A stretch of 5,736 nt of DNA from CAZXCK01 sp964639225 (GTDB lineage Bacteria > Chloroflexota > Anaerolineae > Aggregatilineales > Phototrophicaceae): NCBI GenBank assembly GCA_964639225.1, contig CAZXCK010000202.1, positions 1-5,736 on the forward strand. The letters are read 5' to 3'. Positions 1-5,736 of the stretch are shown here, in pieces. Numbering within the stretch: the stretch's first letter is position 1; every line of letters starts with the position of its first letter. Made by a program: the position numbers and the translations under genes. Under the pieces are notes generated by a model. That model made no database searches. It had not been told where the DNA came from and saw only the letters and a program-made list of their open reading frames with translations.

Positions 1-2026
1 GTCATCATCCTGCCAGCGGAGCAGTACCGGCTCGCCGTCGTCCGGCTGGATGCTGGCACTAACCGTGTCGCCCTGCACAATCACGCTCAGATCGTAGGCT
101 TTGCCGTGCTCCCAGCCGAATGGAGCCGAGGCAACGGCGGTATATTTTCGCTGCTTTTTGTAGAGCATGACCTGATTCCCTGGAGCCAGACCAAAAGCAT
201 AGCTGCGCAGCGCGCCCTGTACACGCACGTTGATGTGATGATGCTCCCCGGCCAGCGGCACAATGCGCGCACTGTAACGGTAATCATCCCAGTTGATGTC
301 ACCCGTATAGCTCTCGCACTCGCCGACCCCGCCGCCATGATAGGCGCCGTCTTCCAGCCGCCAGTACCCGCGCAGACGGGTCCACTGGCTGATGCTGGCG
401 CTTTCGTTGCGTTCTTTGGCGAACGTCGTGGCGGTCGATGGCGGATTCTCGGCGCCGCGCCAATCGAGCCATTCAAGATAGCACGCGCCCGTCTCCCACA
501 CTTCGCCCAGGTTGCGCAGCACCAACCCGGCTTCGTCCAGGCAGGCGTCGGTCTGGGCGGGGATGGTGTAAGTGAGCGTCGTCCATGTCCCCGGCTGAAG
601 CGGTGAACTCTCCGCCTGGTACACGGCGTCATGGTGCGCGTCGTTGACATACAGCCCGGCGCGCAGTGTATCGGGGGCGTCATGGGGGATATAAAGCCGT
701 GCGCTCAGTGTCTGGCCGGGGTAAATCAGCGGCGAGAACACAGCGCCGTAATAATTCCCGCTGAGTTCCTGCGGGCGGTAAAAGGTGCGGGTGAATACCC
801 GGATTTCGCCCTTTTTGTTCAGCTTGCGGATGCTGGTGCGCAGGGCGGGCACGCCGTCGATAGGCGTCTGCGATTGGTGGATGGCCCGCGCGCGGACACC
901 GCGTGCCTGAAAATTGTTCGTCGCGCCCGGATGCGCGAAATGATAGCGCCGGCGCTGCGGTACCGGCTCTGCGCCGTTGAGCTGGCGTCCCAGCGCGCAG
1001 AACAGGTCGGCGCACTGCGGGATGGTGAGTATGTTCCGTGTTCCGATCAGCCCGGCGGCAATCAGCAGATCGTTGATGGGTTCGCGCCAGCTCGCCGGGA
1101 TGCCATCAACTCCGGCGGCGACGCCCATAATCGCGCCGACGTTGCCCACGTTACAGTCGGTGTCCCAACCCGCCATATTGGTGATCTGAAGCGTGCGTGA
1201 AAAATCGCCNNNNNNNNNNGTCGCCCTCGCCGTAGAGCAGACCCAGGACGACCACACCAGCATTAGGGATGATATGCACCATGCCCGGATAGCGATCATA
1301 GCCGAAGTGTGCGTTCAAATGGGCGAAGGCCGCGTGCCAGTCGTCCGGGTTGCTGGCGTGGAAATCGACCATCGCCCGCACGACGCGCGCGTATTCGCTG
1401 TCAGCCGGAATCAGCGACAGGCCCGTTTGAATCAGCCGCAGCGGATTCGCCTCGCTGAAAGCGGCGCTCACCAGCCCGGCGATGAACCGCCCGCCGTAGA
1501 TGCCGTTGCCATCGTGCGAGACGCTGGCGGCGCGTTCGGCCAGGTCGGCGGCCAGCGTGGGATTATTGGGCGCGACCAGCCCCCAGATGTCGCTGAAAAT
1601 CTGCCCGCCGATCTGTTCGGCGATGGGCGCGCCGTTCTGCGCGATGGAGCCGGAGCGCGGCGCGGCTATGCCGTGCGCCAGGTTGAGATAGGCGGTGTGT
1701 TCAGTGGAGATACCATAGCCGCCCCACCAGAGTGTGCCGTGCTGGTCGCCCATCGTATTCAGCCACGTATCGCCGATCTGCGCCGCTGTCAGGTCTGGCG
1801 TCGCGCCGTAATCTTCCAGGGCGCGGATAAAGAGCATCGGCGCCGATGTGTCGTCATCCGGCTTGAAAAGCTTGTCGCGGTCCTCGGTGACATAGCCGCT
1901 GAGTTCGCCCAGGTTGTCCCGAATTTCCTGATAAGTCCAGTTTTCGAGCGGTGCGCCAAAGCGCACGCCAATACATTTGCCCAGCCAGCCAGCATATACC
2001 CGGTTGTCGTAATCCGGTGGAATCAT
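1..2026 (-). CDS. ADP-ribosylglycohydrolase with two C-terminal lectin-like regions (crosses an assembly gap; end outside window)
   Basis: About 670 residues are visible if the N run is bridged (269 codons before it, 403 after, two shared). Residues 1 to about 345 are the PF03747 ADP-ribosylglycohydrolase fold: AGWLGKCIGVRFGAPLE (12-28), first metal motif KPDDDT (55-60), GISTEHTAYL (105-114), APRSGSI (122-128), AEQIGGQIFSDIWGLVAP (136-153), SHDGNGIYGG (170-179), and second metal motif GWDTDCNVG near 281-289. Residues about 393-525 look like a jelly-roll, carbohydrate-binding-like domain (TWTTLTYTIP, then GLVLRN and YLEWLDWRG). From about 530 to the window edge the pattern W-RLRGYW-LEDG, YTGDINWDDY, INVRVQGALRSYAFGL and YDLSVIVQGD suggests a concanavalin-like (LamG-type) domain. 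There is no signal peptide, so a cytoplasmic enzyme is expected. ATG 2026 is chosen because family similarity begins there; its AGGA is 13 bases upstream, rather far. It probably cleaves a glycosidic bond in the solute brought in by the neighbouring transporter; the substrate is unknown. Confidence 0.88.
1210..1219. other. Assembly gap (ten N) inside the hydrolase gene
   Basis: A run of exactly ten N. On the minus strand the sequence before it ends GGCGAGGGCGAC and the sequence after it begins GGCGATTTT. Joining through the shared GGCGA gives the in-frame peptide YGEGDFSRTLQI leading into GWDTDCN, as expected for this family. Keeping ten N shifts the frame and makes a false stop (TAA) at 1151-1153. 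The gap is probably a scaffolder's placeholder over overlapping contig ends with little or nothing missing. Confidence 0.9.
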
Positions 2027-2058
2027 GGTTTGCGCGCTTTCCTGCGTGTCACAATCGC

Positions 2059-2096
2059 TGCGGTGAGGCCCCGCAGACTGGCGGAACCTCACCGCA
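2059..2096 (-). other. Strong stem-loop between the binding-protein gene and the second hydrolase gene
   Basis: TGCGGTGAGG (2059-2068) and CCTCACCGCA (2087-2096) form a perfect 10-bp stem. Inside it, CCGC (2071-2074) and GCGG (2081-2084) add four pairs after a small 2x2 internal loop, leaving a six-base loop. In the direction of transcription it begins 24 bases after the binding-protein stop and ends 32 bases before the next start. The minus-strand RNA has its U run before the stem, not after it, so it is not a normal intrinsic terminator for this operon. Stem-loops after binding-protein genes often protect the upstream message from 3' exonucleases and raise binding protein over its neighbours, as the REP element after malE does; that role is an inference here. 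Confidence 0.6.
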
Positions 2097-2099
2097 AAA

Positions 2100-2118
2100 C
2101 TCAGAAACTGTTTCTCAG
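2100..2118. repeat. Small imperfect palindrome just after the binding-protein stop
   Basis: CTCAGAAACTGTTTCTCAG: arms of nine bases with one mismatch around a single central base; the core AGAAAC-T-GTTTCT is perfect. It lies three bases after the stop of the binding-protein gene and 74 bp before the start of the next gene. The shape and GAAAC/GTTTC arms recall LacI-family operators, but the odd-length centre is not typical of them. It may be chance. Confidence 0.3.
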
Positions 2119-2120
2119 GC

Positions 2121-3410
2121 TCAGGGGAGAGCCGCGTAGTTCTCATCCAGGCAGGCCTGTGCCGACTGCGCCGCGTCAGCCATCATAGCCTCGACATCGC
2201 GCTCGCCGGCTTCAATCCACAGCGTGCGGACATCGCCCAGCGGACCGGCAACACAGTCCCAGAAGTACTGGCTGCGCAGGTAGTTGGGGACACGCTCGGC
2301 GGCCTGGAGCTGATTGTAAGACACGCTGGCAATCGGGTCCTCATCCCAGCCGAGTTCTTCCCACACGGCGGGGCTGTTGGGTGTCCAGACCCCGGCTTCG
2401 GCGGCTATACGCTGGGCGGTGGGGCTGGCCAGCCACTCGACCAGGGTCCAGGCAGCTTCCTGGCGCGGGCTGTCACTCCAGACATAGTACACGTAGGAGT
2501 CGGTCCAGGGGATGACCTCGCTGTCCTCATCGAAACGCGGCGGAGCGATCACATCCCACTCAAACTCGGCCTGCTCGGTGATGGCCGGGATTTCCCAGTC
2601 GGAGATCGACTGCATCGCCACCCGGCCAGACAGGAACACCAGTTCGCCGAACTGGTCCATGAGTTCAGCCGGTGCGGTCACCTGATCTTCAGTGACCAGT
2701 TCCAGGCACCAGCGCATGGCGGCGGCGGCCTCCGGGGTGTCCATATAGCCGACGGTGTCACGCCCGTCGGGGCTGGTGATCTCCGCGCCCAGGTTGAACG
2801 AGAAGGGCGACCACAGCATACAGCCTTCGCCGCCAACGATAGCGCCCACACCGTAGACATCGTTGTCCCGGTCGGTCAACTGGTTGGCCAGCGCGCGGTA
2901 GTCTTCAATCGTCCAGCCCTCTTCGGGGTAGGGGACACCGGCGGCGTCGAACAGGTCTTTGTTGTAAGCGATGAAGCCGGATACCGCGTCACGCGGCACG
3001 CCGTAGTAGCGGCCATCATAGACGGCGCGACGCTCGGCGCTGGTGAACCACATCTCATCGACATCCGACTCTTCGATATAGGGTGTCAGGTCCGCCAGAA
3101 AACCCTGCGTCGCCACGTCCGGCGAGTAGTAGTGATACCATACATCCGGCCCCTGCCCGGCGGCGACGGCGGTCAGGATGCGCGTGGCAAAACCCCGGCT
3201 GGGGTACAGCGAAACGGCCACCTGAATATTCGGGTTTTCCGCTTCGAAGGCGCGTGCCAACTGGAAGTGCAGGTCACGGGTTTCGGCGGTATCGCGCCCA
3301 CGTTCGGTAGCCCACCACGTGACGATGGTCGGCTCATCGTCCTGGGCCAGCGCCGTCATACCGGTCAGCGTAAGGCTCAACAGAACCAGTAAAACAATCA
3401 GCTTTTTCAC
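2121..3410 (-). CDS. Extracellular solute-binding protein of a sugar ABC transporter (family 1)
   Basis: A 429-residue substrate receptor (SBP_bac_1-like fold) that captures the solute outside the membrane and delivers it to the two permeases encoded upstream. It starts at GTG 3410 behind a strong ribosome site. Residues 1-22 are a signal peptide: MKK, a Leu/Val-rich core, then ALA before Q23, a signal peptidase I site. There is no cysteine in the signal region, so no lipobox is visible. The mature protein shows the family landmarks: TIVTWWA (28-34), ARAFEAENPNIQV (52-64), GQGPDVWYHYYSPD (85-98), FLADLTPYIEE (104-114), YYGVPRD (135-141), AYNKDLFDAAGVPYPEEGW (148-166), GRVAMQS (262-268) and EAAWTLVEWLASPTAQ (318-333). 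Trp and Tyr are abundant, as in carbohydrate-binding sites. Cysteines at 197, 235, 386 and 420 could form disulfides in the exported protein. Gene order is slightly unusual in that the receptor follows both permeases. Confidence 0.95.
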   Translation of the reverse strand: MKKLIVLLVLLSLTLTGMTALAQDDEPTIVTWWATERGRDTAETRDLHFQLARAFEAENPNIQVAVSLYPSRGFATRILTAVAAGQGPDVWYHYYSPDVATQGFLADLTPYIEESDVDEMWFTSAERRAVYDGRYYGVPRDAVSGFIAYNKDLFDAAGVPYPEEGWTIEDYRALANQLTDRDNDVYGVGAIVGGEGCMLWSPFSFNLGAEITSPDGRDTVGYMDTPEAAAAMRWCLELVTEDQVTAPAELMDQFGELVFLSGRVAMQSISDWEIPAITEQAEFEWDVIAPPRFDEDSEVIPWTDSYVYYVWSDSPRQEAAWTLVEWLASPTAQRIAAEAGVWTPNSPAVWEELGWDEDPIASVSYNQLQAAERVPNYLRSQYFWDCVAGPLGDVRTLWIEAGERDVEAMMADAAQSAQACLDENYAALP

Positions 3411-3415
3411 GTTAT

Positions 3416-3422
3416 CCTCCTC
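3416..3422 (-). promoter_or_regulatory. Strong ribosome binding site deciding a GTG start for the binding protein
   Basis: GAGGAGG on the minus strand, five bases (ATAAC) before GTG at 3410. It is the best Shine-Dalgarno match in the window and fixes the GTG start; the residues that follow (MKKLIVLL) form a proper signal peptide. A strong site fits the known need for binding protein in excess over the membrane subunits. Confidence 0.8.
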
Positions 3423-3456
3423 AATAAAACAAGAATAGCTTGCGTGCGCTCTGTGA

Positions 3457-4341
3457 TTAACCCTTCAGTCCTTCAATCGCAATCCCTCCTATAAGCTGGC
3501 GTTGGGCGAAGAAAAACAACAACAGGGGAGGTATCGTCGCCATAAGCGAACCGGCCATCAGCAGATTCCAGTTGGTCTCGCGCGCGCCCTGGAAGAAACT
3601 CAGGCCCAGCGAAACGGTGAACTTCTGCGGGTCGTTGAGGTAGATCAAAGGTTGCAGGAAGTCATTCCAGACGCCGACAAACGTAAACACCACCACCAGA
3701 ACCAGCGCAGGCTTCGACAGCGGCACAATGATGCGCCAGAACACACCAAAGCGAGACGCGCCATCGATGTAGGCGGCTTCGTCCAGTTCCAGCGGAATGC
3801 TCATCATGTACTGGCGTACTAAAAAGATCAGGAAGGAACTCCCGGTAAACGCCGGCACAAACAACGGCAGGTAGGTATCCACCCAGCCGAGCTTGGAAAA
3901 CAGAATGAAGCGCGGCACCAGCGTCACATGGTACGGAATCATCAGCGTCGATAGCATGACCAGAAAGAGAAAGCTGCGACCCGGAAAACGCAGGCGCGCA
4001 AAACCGTAAGCCACCAATGTCACCGCGAAAAGCTCGCCGATGATGTTAAGCACCACCAGCAGCAGCGTATTGAGCAGAAAACGGCCAAACGGCACCTCTT
4101 CAAAGACCTGCGTAAAGTTGCGCCATTCCAGCGTGGACGGAATCCATTCCGGCGGCAGCATAAACGTCGAGCGCGGCGTTTTCAGCGATGTGGCCAGCAT
4201 CCAGTACAGCGGCAGGATCAGCAGCGCGGCCACGCTGATTAGCACGGCATACCACAGTATCTTCTCGATCCAGTCGGCCTGGCGCGCCGTAAGACTCAGA
4301 CGGCGTTTGCTTTCCTGTGGGTAGGTCGAAATTTTGCTCAT
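3457..4341 (-). CDS. Carbohydrate ABC transporter permease, MalG/UgpE type (CUT1)
   Basis: The second membrane subunit, 294 residues, with the BPD_transp_1 fold. A cytoplasmic N-terminus (about 1-27) is followed by six likely membrane segments near 28-51, 88-112, 123-145, 157-178, 211-232 and 259-279. The EAA loop is E188-A-A, G194, I204 and VP at 206-207, so the usual LP is VP here, a common conservative change. Other MalG-type hallmarks are the periplasmic stretch LKTPRSTFMLPPEWIPS (53-69) after segment 1, FVGVWNDFLQPLIYL (221-235), and the C-terminal GLKG ending, which matches the conserved tail that contacts the nucleotide-binding subunit. It pairs with the permease just upstream to form the channel. 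The next gene, the binding protein, starts 46 bp downstream. Function as a sugar-type permease is secure; substrate is not known. Confidence 0.96.
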   Translation of the reverse strand: MSKISTYPQESKRRLSLTARQADWIEKILWYAVLISVAALLILPLYWMLATSLKTPRSTFMLPPEWIPSTLEWRNFTQVFEEVPFGRFLLNTLLLVVLNIIGELFAVTLVAYGFARLRFPGRSFLFLVMLSTLMIPYHVTLVPRFILFSKLGWVDTYLPLFVPAFTGSSFLIFLVRQYMMSIPLELDEAAYIDGASRFGVFWRIIVPLSKPALVLVVVFTFVGVWNDFLQPLIYLNDPQKFTVSLGLSFFQGARETNWNLLMAGSLMATIPPLLLFFFAQRQLIGGIAIEGLKG

Positions 4342-4347
4342 CGATAC

Positions 4348-5292
4348 TTACCTGTTCCTGCTTCTGTCTGCTTCGTAATGCACCCAGTAGCGCGAGCTGC
4401 GCAGCACCACCACCGTGATAATGAGAATGAACACCGTCAGAATCCAGGCCAGCGCCGAGGCATAGCCCATGCGCATCGATACAAAGCCCCGGTTGTAAAC
4501 GTAGAGCATATAGAACAGGCCGGATTGCAGCGGTCCGCCGGTCTCGCCAGCCGCGATGTAGGCCGGGGTAAACGTCTGGAACACGCCGATCAGCCCGAGG
4601 ACCAGTTTGAAGAAGATGGTCGGCGTGAGCAGCGGCAGCGTGATATACCACAGTTTCTGCCAGGAATTCGCGCCGTCTACGGTGGCGGCCTCATACATCA
4701 CATCGGGGATGTTCTGCAGACCAGCCAGGTAGATGATGGCGCTGCCGCCAACGCCCCACAGCGCGATCATGGTGAGGCTGGGTAGCACATAGCCGGGGTT
4801 ACTCAGCCAGTTGGGACCATCTACCCCCACCTGACCCAGCAGCGTGTTAATCGCGCCATAGCGTGCGTTTAGCATCCACACCCAAACCAGCGCCGCCGCT
4901 ACCTGCGGAACCACCGAGGGCATATAGTACAGCGTGCGGAAGATACCGATGCCGCGCACTTTGCGGTTCATCAGCAGCGCCAGCGCAATCCCCAGGATAA
5001 CCTCAAGCGGCAGGTAGAAGATCGAATAGGTCAGGGTCACCTGCACCGCTTTGATGAAGCGCGGGTCGTTGGTGAAGATCGTTTGGAAGTTGTCCAGCCC
5101 CACCCACACCGGGTCGCCGACGATGTTCCACCGCGTGAAGCTCAGGAAGAACGACGCCAGAATCGGCCCGGCAAAAAACACGATGAAACCGATCAGCCAG
5201 GGAGAAATGAACAGGTATCCAGCGACAGCCTCCCGCCGTCTGCTGGACGATAGCTCCCTCCATGATCGTATGAATGACGGTTGTCTGAGCAT
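4348..5292 (-). CDS. Carbohydrate ABC transporter permease, MalF/UgpA type (CUT1)
   Basis: A 314-residue inner-membrane subunit of a binding-protein-dependent importer (BPD_transp_1 domain). After a charged cytoplasmic N-terminus (about 1-23) there are six likely membrane segments, roughly 24-45, 85-107, 119-141, 168-191, 222-245 and 281-298. The cytoplasmic EAA loop that docks on the ATPase is textbook: E201-A-A, then G207, I217 and LP at 219-220, matching EAA-x3-G-x9-I-x-LP. The RYGAIN segment near 144-149 and the periplasmic loop after segment 1 (WVGLDNF at 63-69) are typical of MalF/UgpA-like sugar permeases. Length is normal for the short CUT1 type that lacks the large MalF periplasmic domain. 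It ends six bases before the second permease, so the two are almost certainly translated together and form the heterodimeric channel. The exact sugar cannot be deduced; the family allows oligosaccharides, polyols or glycerol phosphates. Confidence 0.96.
   Translation of the reverse strand: MLRQPSFIRSWRELSSSRRREAVAGYLFISPWLIGFIVFFAGPILASFFLSFTRWNIVGDPVWVGLDNFQTIFTNDPRFIKAVQVTLTYSIFYLPLEVILGIALALLMNRKVRGIGIFRTLYYMPSVVPQVAAALVWVWMLNARYGAINTLLGQVGVDGPNWLSNPGYVLPSLTMIALWGVGGSAIIYLAGLQNIPDVMYEAATVDGANSWQKLWYITLPLLTPTIFFKLVLGLIGVFQTFTPAYIAAGETGGPLQSGLFYMLYVYNRGFVSMRMGYASALAWILTVFILIITVVVLRSSRYWVHYEADRSRNR
4351..4359 (-). promoter_or_regulatory. Ribosome binding site of the second permease, inside the end of the first permease gene
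   Basis: AGGAACAGG on the minus strand lies directly before the TAA stop of the first permease; its last AGG is nine bases from the ATG at 4341. A site buried in the preceding gene, with a six-base gap between stop and start, fits translational coupling of the two permease subunits. Confidence 0.55.
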
Positions 5293-5299
5293 CGCTACA

Positions 5300-5303
5300 T
5301 CCT
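5300..5303 (-). promoter_or_regulatory. Ribosome binding site of the first permease
   Basis: AGGA on the minus strand, seven bases before the ATG at 5292. An ATG overlapping this site (AGGATGTAG) is followed at once by a stop codon, so 5292 is the only sensible start here. The site lies in the 35-bp gap after the upstream hydrolase gene. Confidence 0.6.
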
Positions 5304-5327
5304 ATGGGCTGCAAAGCCGCGAATCGG

Positions 5328-5736
5328 TCATTGGGTGTTTTGGCGCTTGGCAATCGCCAGGTCGGCGAGCGCCACAGCCAGGTCTCTCATGTCCCTGTGC
5401 GCGGCGAAACGCAGGCATACGCCGGCTGGCTGCCGCACTTTTTCGACCCAGTCGGGCGGGATAATGTCCTCACCGCCGATTGCCCCGGAGAGCGCCCCGA
5501 CGACAGCGCAGATCGTATCGGCGTCGCGCCCGAAGTTACCGGCCCAGAACATGCCCTTACGGAAGTCCCCACCCGTCAGCCGGAAGATGGCATAAGCCTG
5601 GGGCAGGGCCTCGGCACAGGTCGCGTGGACGGGTGTCCATAAGTCAGCGTGCAGCGGCTCCCAGGCGTCTTCGATACTGTCCGCCCGGTCGCAGATGGCC
5701 ATCGCGCGCGCCATCGCGCGCCCCAGCCAGCTATCT
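5328..5736 (-). CDS. ADP-ribosylglycohydrolase family protein, C-terminal part (start outside window)
   Basis: This is the 3' end of a gene whose reading frame stays open to the window edge; 135 codons and a TGA stop are visible. An ATG at 5714 is in frame, but the codons before it (reading DSWLGRAMARAM) continue a helical protein, so it is not the start. The C-terminal signature of the DraG/ARH family (PF03747) is clear: GNFGRDADTICAVVGALSGA, in which the D-A-D-T residues are the expected ligands of the dinuclear metal centre, followed by an Ala/Gly-rich helix and IIPPDW. In characterised family members this centre (Mg or Mn) hydrolyses N- or O-glycosidic bonds of ADP-ribose; many relatives next to sugar genes have no known substrate. 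No signal peptide can be judged because the N-terminus is missing. The stop lies 35 bp before the first permease start, suggesting co-transcription with the transporter. The family call is firm; the substrate is unknown. Confidence 0.88.
   Translation of the reverse strand, partial: DSWLGRAMARAMAICDRADSIEDAWEPLHADLWTPVHATCAEALPQAYAIFRLTGGDFRKGMFWAGNFGRDADTICAVVGALSGAIGGEDIIPPDWVEKVRQPAGVCLRFAAHRDMRDLAVALADLAIAKRQNTQ

Noticed and set aside
1..2026. Antitoxin or defence role of the ADP-ribosylglycohydrolases, or a nitrogenase-control DraG role
   Set aside because: No ADP-ribosyltransferase toxin, DraT or nif gene is visible. The context is a sugar importer and the domain architecture points to carbohydrate binding.
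1151..2026. Genuine pseudogene or truncated hydrolase ending at 1151
   Set aside because: The stop appears only if the ten N are counted as real bases. The frame continues open after the gap with the expected motif.
2059..2096. Intrinsic terminator of the transporter operon
   Set aside because: The stem is strong, but on the minus strand the T run precedes it and the bases after it (GCGATTGTGACA) contain no T run.
2027..2146. A start for the large hydrolase at ATG 2146, adding 40 residues
   Set aside because: The extra residues run through the stem-loop, show no family similarity, overlap the binding-protein gene and have no good ribosome site. Family similarity begins right after ATG 2026.
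1193..2188. Long plus-strand open frame opposite the large hydrolase, with others at 106-606 and 631-1200
   Set aside because: These are antisense shadows in GC-rich coding DNA. They lack family resemblance and ribosome sites, and the minus strand carries clear ADP-ribosylglycohydrolase motifs over the same bases.
3411..3456. Internal promoter before the binding-protein gene
   Set aside because: A TATTCT is present, but no -35 element at suitable distance could be found within the 46-bp gap.
1..5736. CRISPR array, tRNA or rRNA gene, insertion sequence or attachment site
   Set aside because: No regularly spaced repeats, cloverleaf-like segment, transposase-like protein or terminal inverted repeats were seen. 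Coding sequence fills nearly the whole window.

Overview
The window is GC-rich, and every gene I can support lies on the minus strand, so transcription runs from high to low coordinates. The gene content and style suggest a free-living heterotrophic bacterium with many sugar ABC transporters. The exported binding protein (a short Leu-rich signal ending ALA-QDDEP) and the type of ADP-ribosylglycohydrolase resemble what I know from Chloroflexota (Anaerolineae-like). This taxonomic guess rests on protein style only and is tentative. A run of ten N bases shows that this is a draft or metagenome scaffold.

Layout in the direction of transcription: (1) 5736-5328, the C-terminal end of a DraG-type ADP-ribosylglycohydrolase whose start lies outside the window; (2) 5292-4348, a MalF/UgpA-type permease; (3) 4341-3457, a MalG/UgpE-type permease; (4) 3410-2121, an extracellular solute-binding protein with a GTG start; (5) a 94-bp spacer with a strong stem-loop and a small palindrome; (6) 2026-1, a large second ADP-ribosylglycohydrolase with two C-terminal beta-rich, lectin-like regions, still open at the window edge. 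Gaps between genes 1-4 are 35, 6 and 46 bp, so these four look like one operon. Gene 6 probably belongs to the same transcript. No ATPase gene of the transporter is present.

Gene 6 needs care. The N run at 1210-1219 throws a literal translation out of frame, and it stops at 1151. If the two sides are joined through a shared GGCGA, the protein reads on without a stop to position 1 (about 670 residues visible) and the second metal-binding motif of the family is restored. The apparent truncation is therefore almost certainly an assembly artefact.

Taken together, the window looks like an uptake-and-cleavage cluster. A CUT1-type ABC importer captures a sugar or glycoside outside the cell, and two different ADP-ribosylglycohydrolase-fold enzymes, one on each side of the transporter genes, probably act on the imported compound in the cytoplasm. 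The substrate cannot be read from the sequence. The combination of a cytoplasmic ADP-ribosylglycohydrolase domain with carbohydrate-binding-like domains, encoded beside a sugar importer, is the most interesting aspect of the window.
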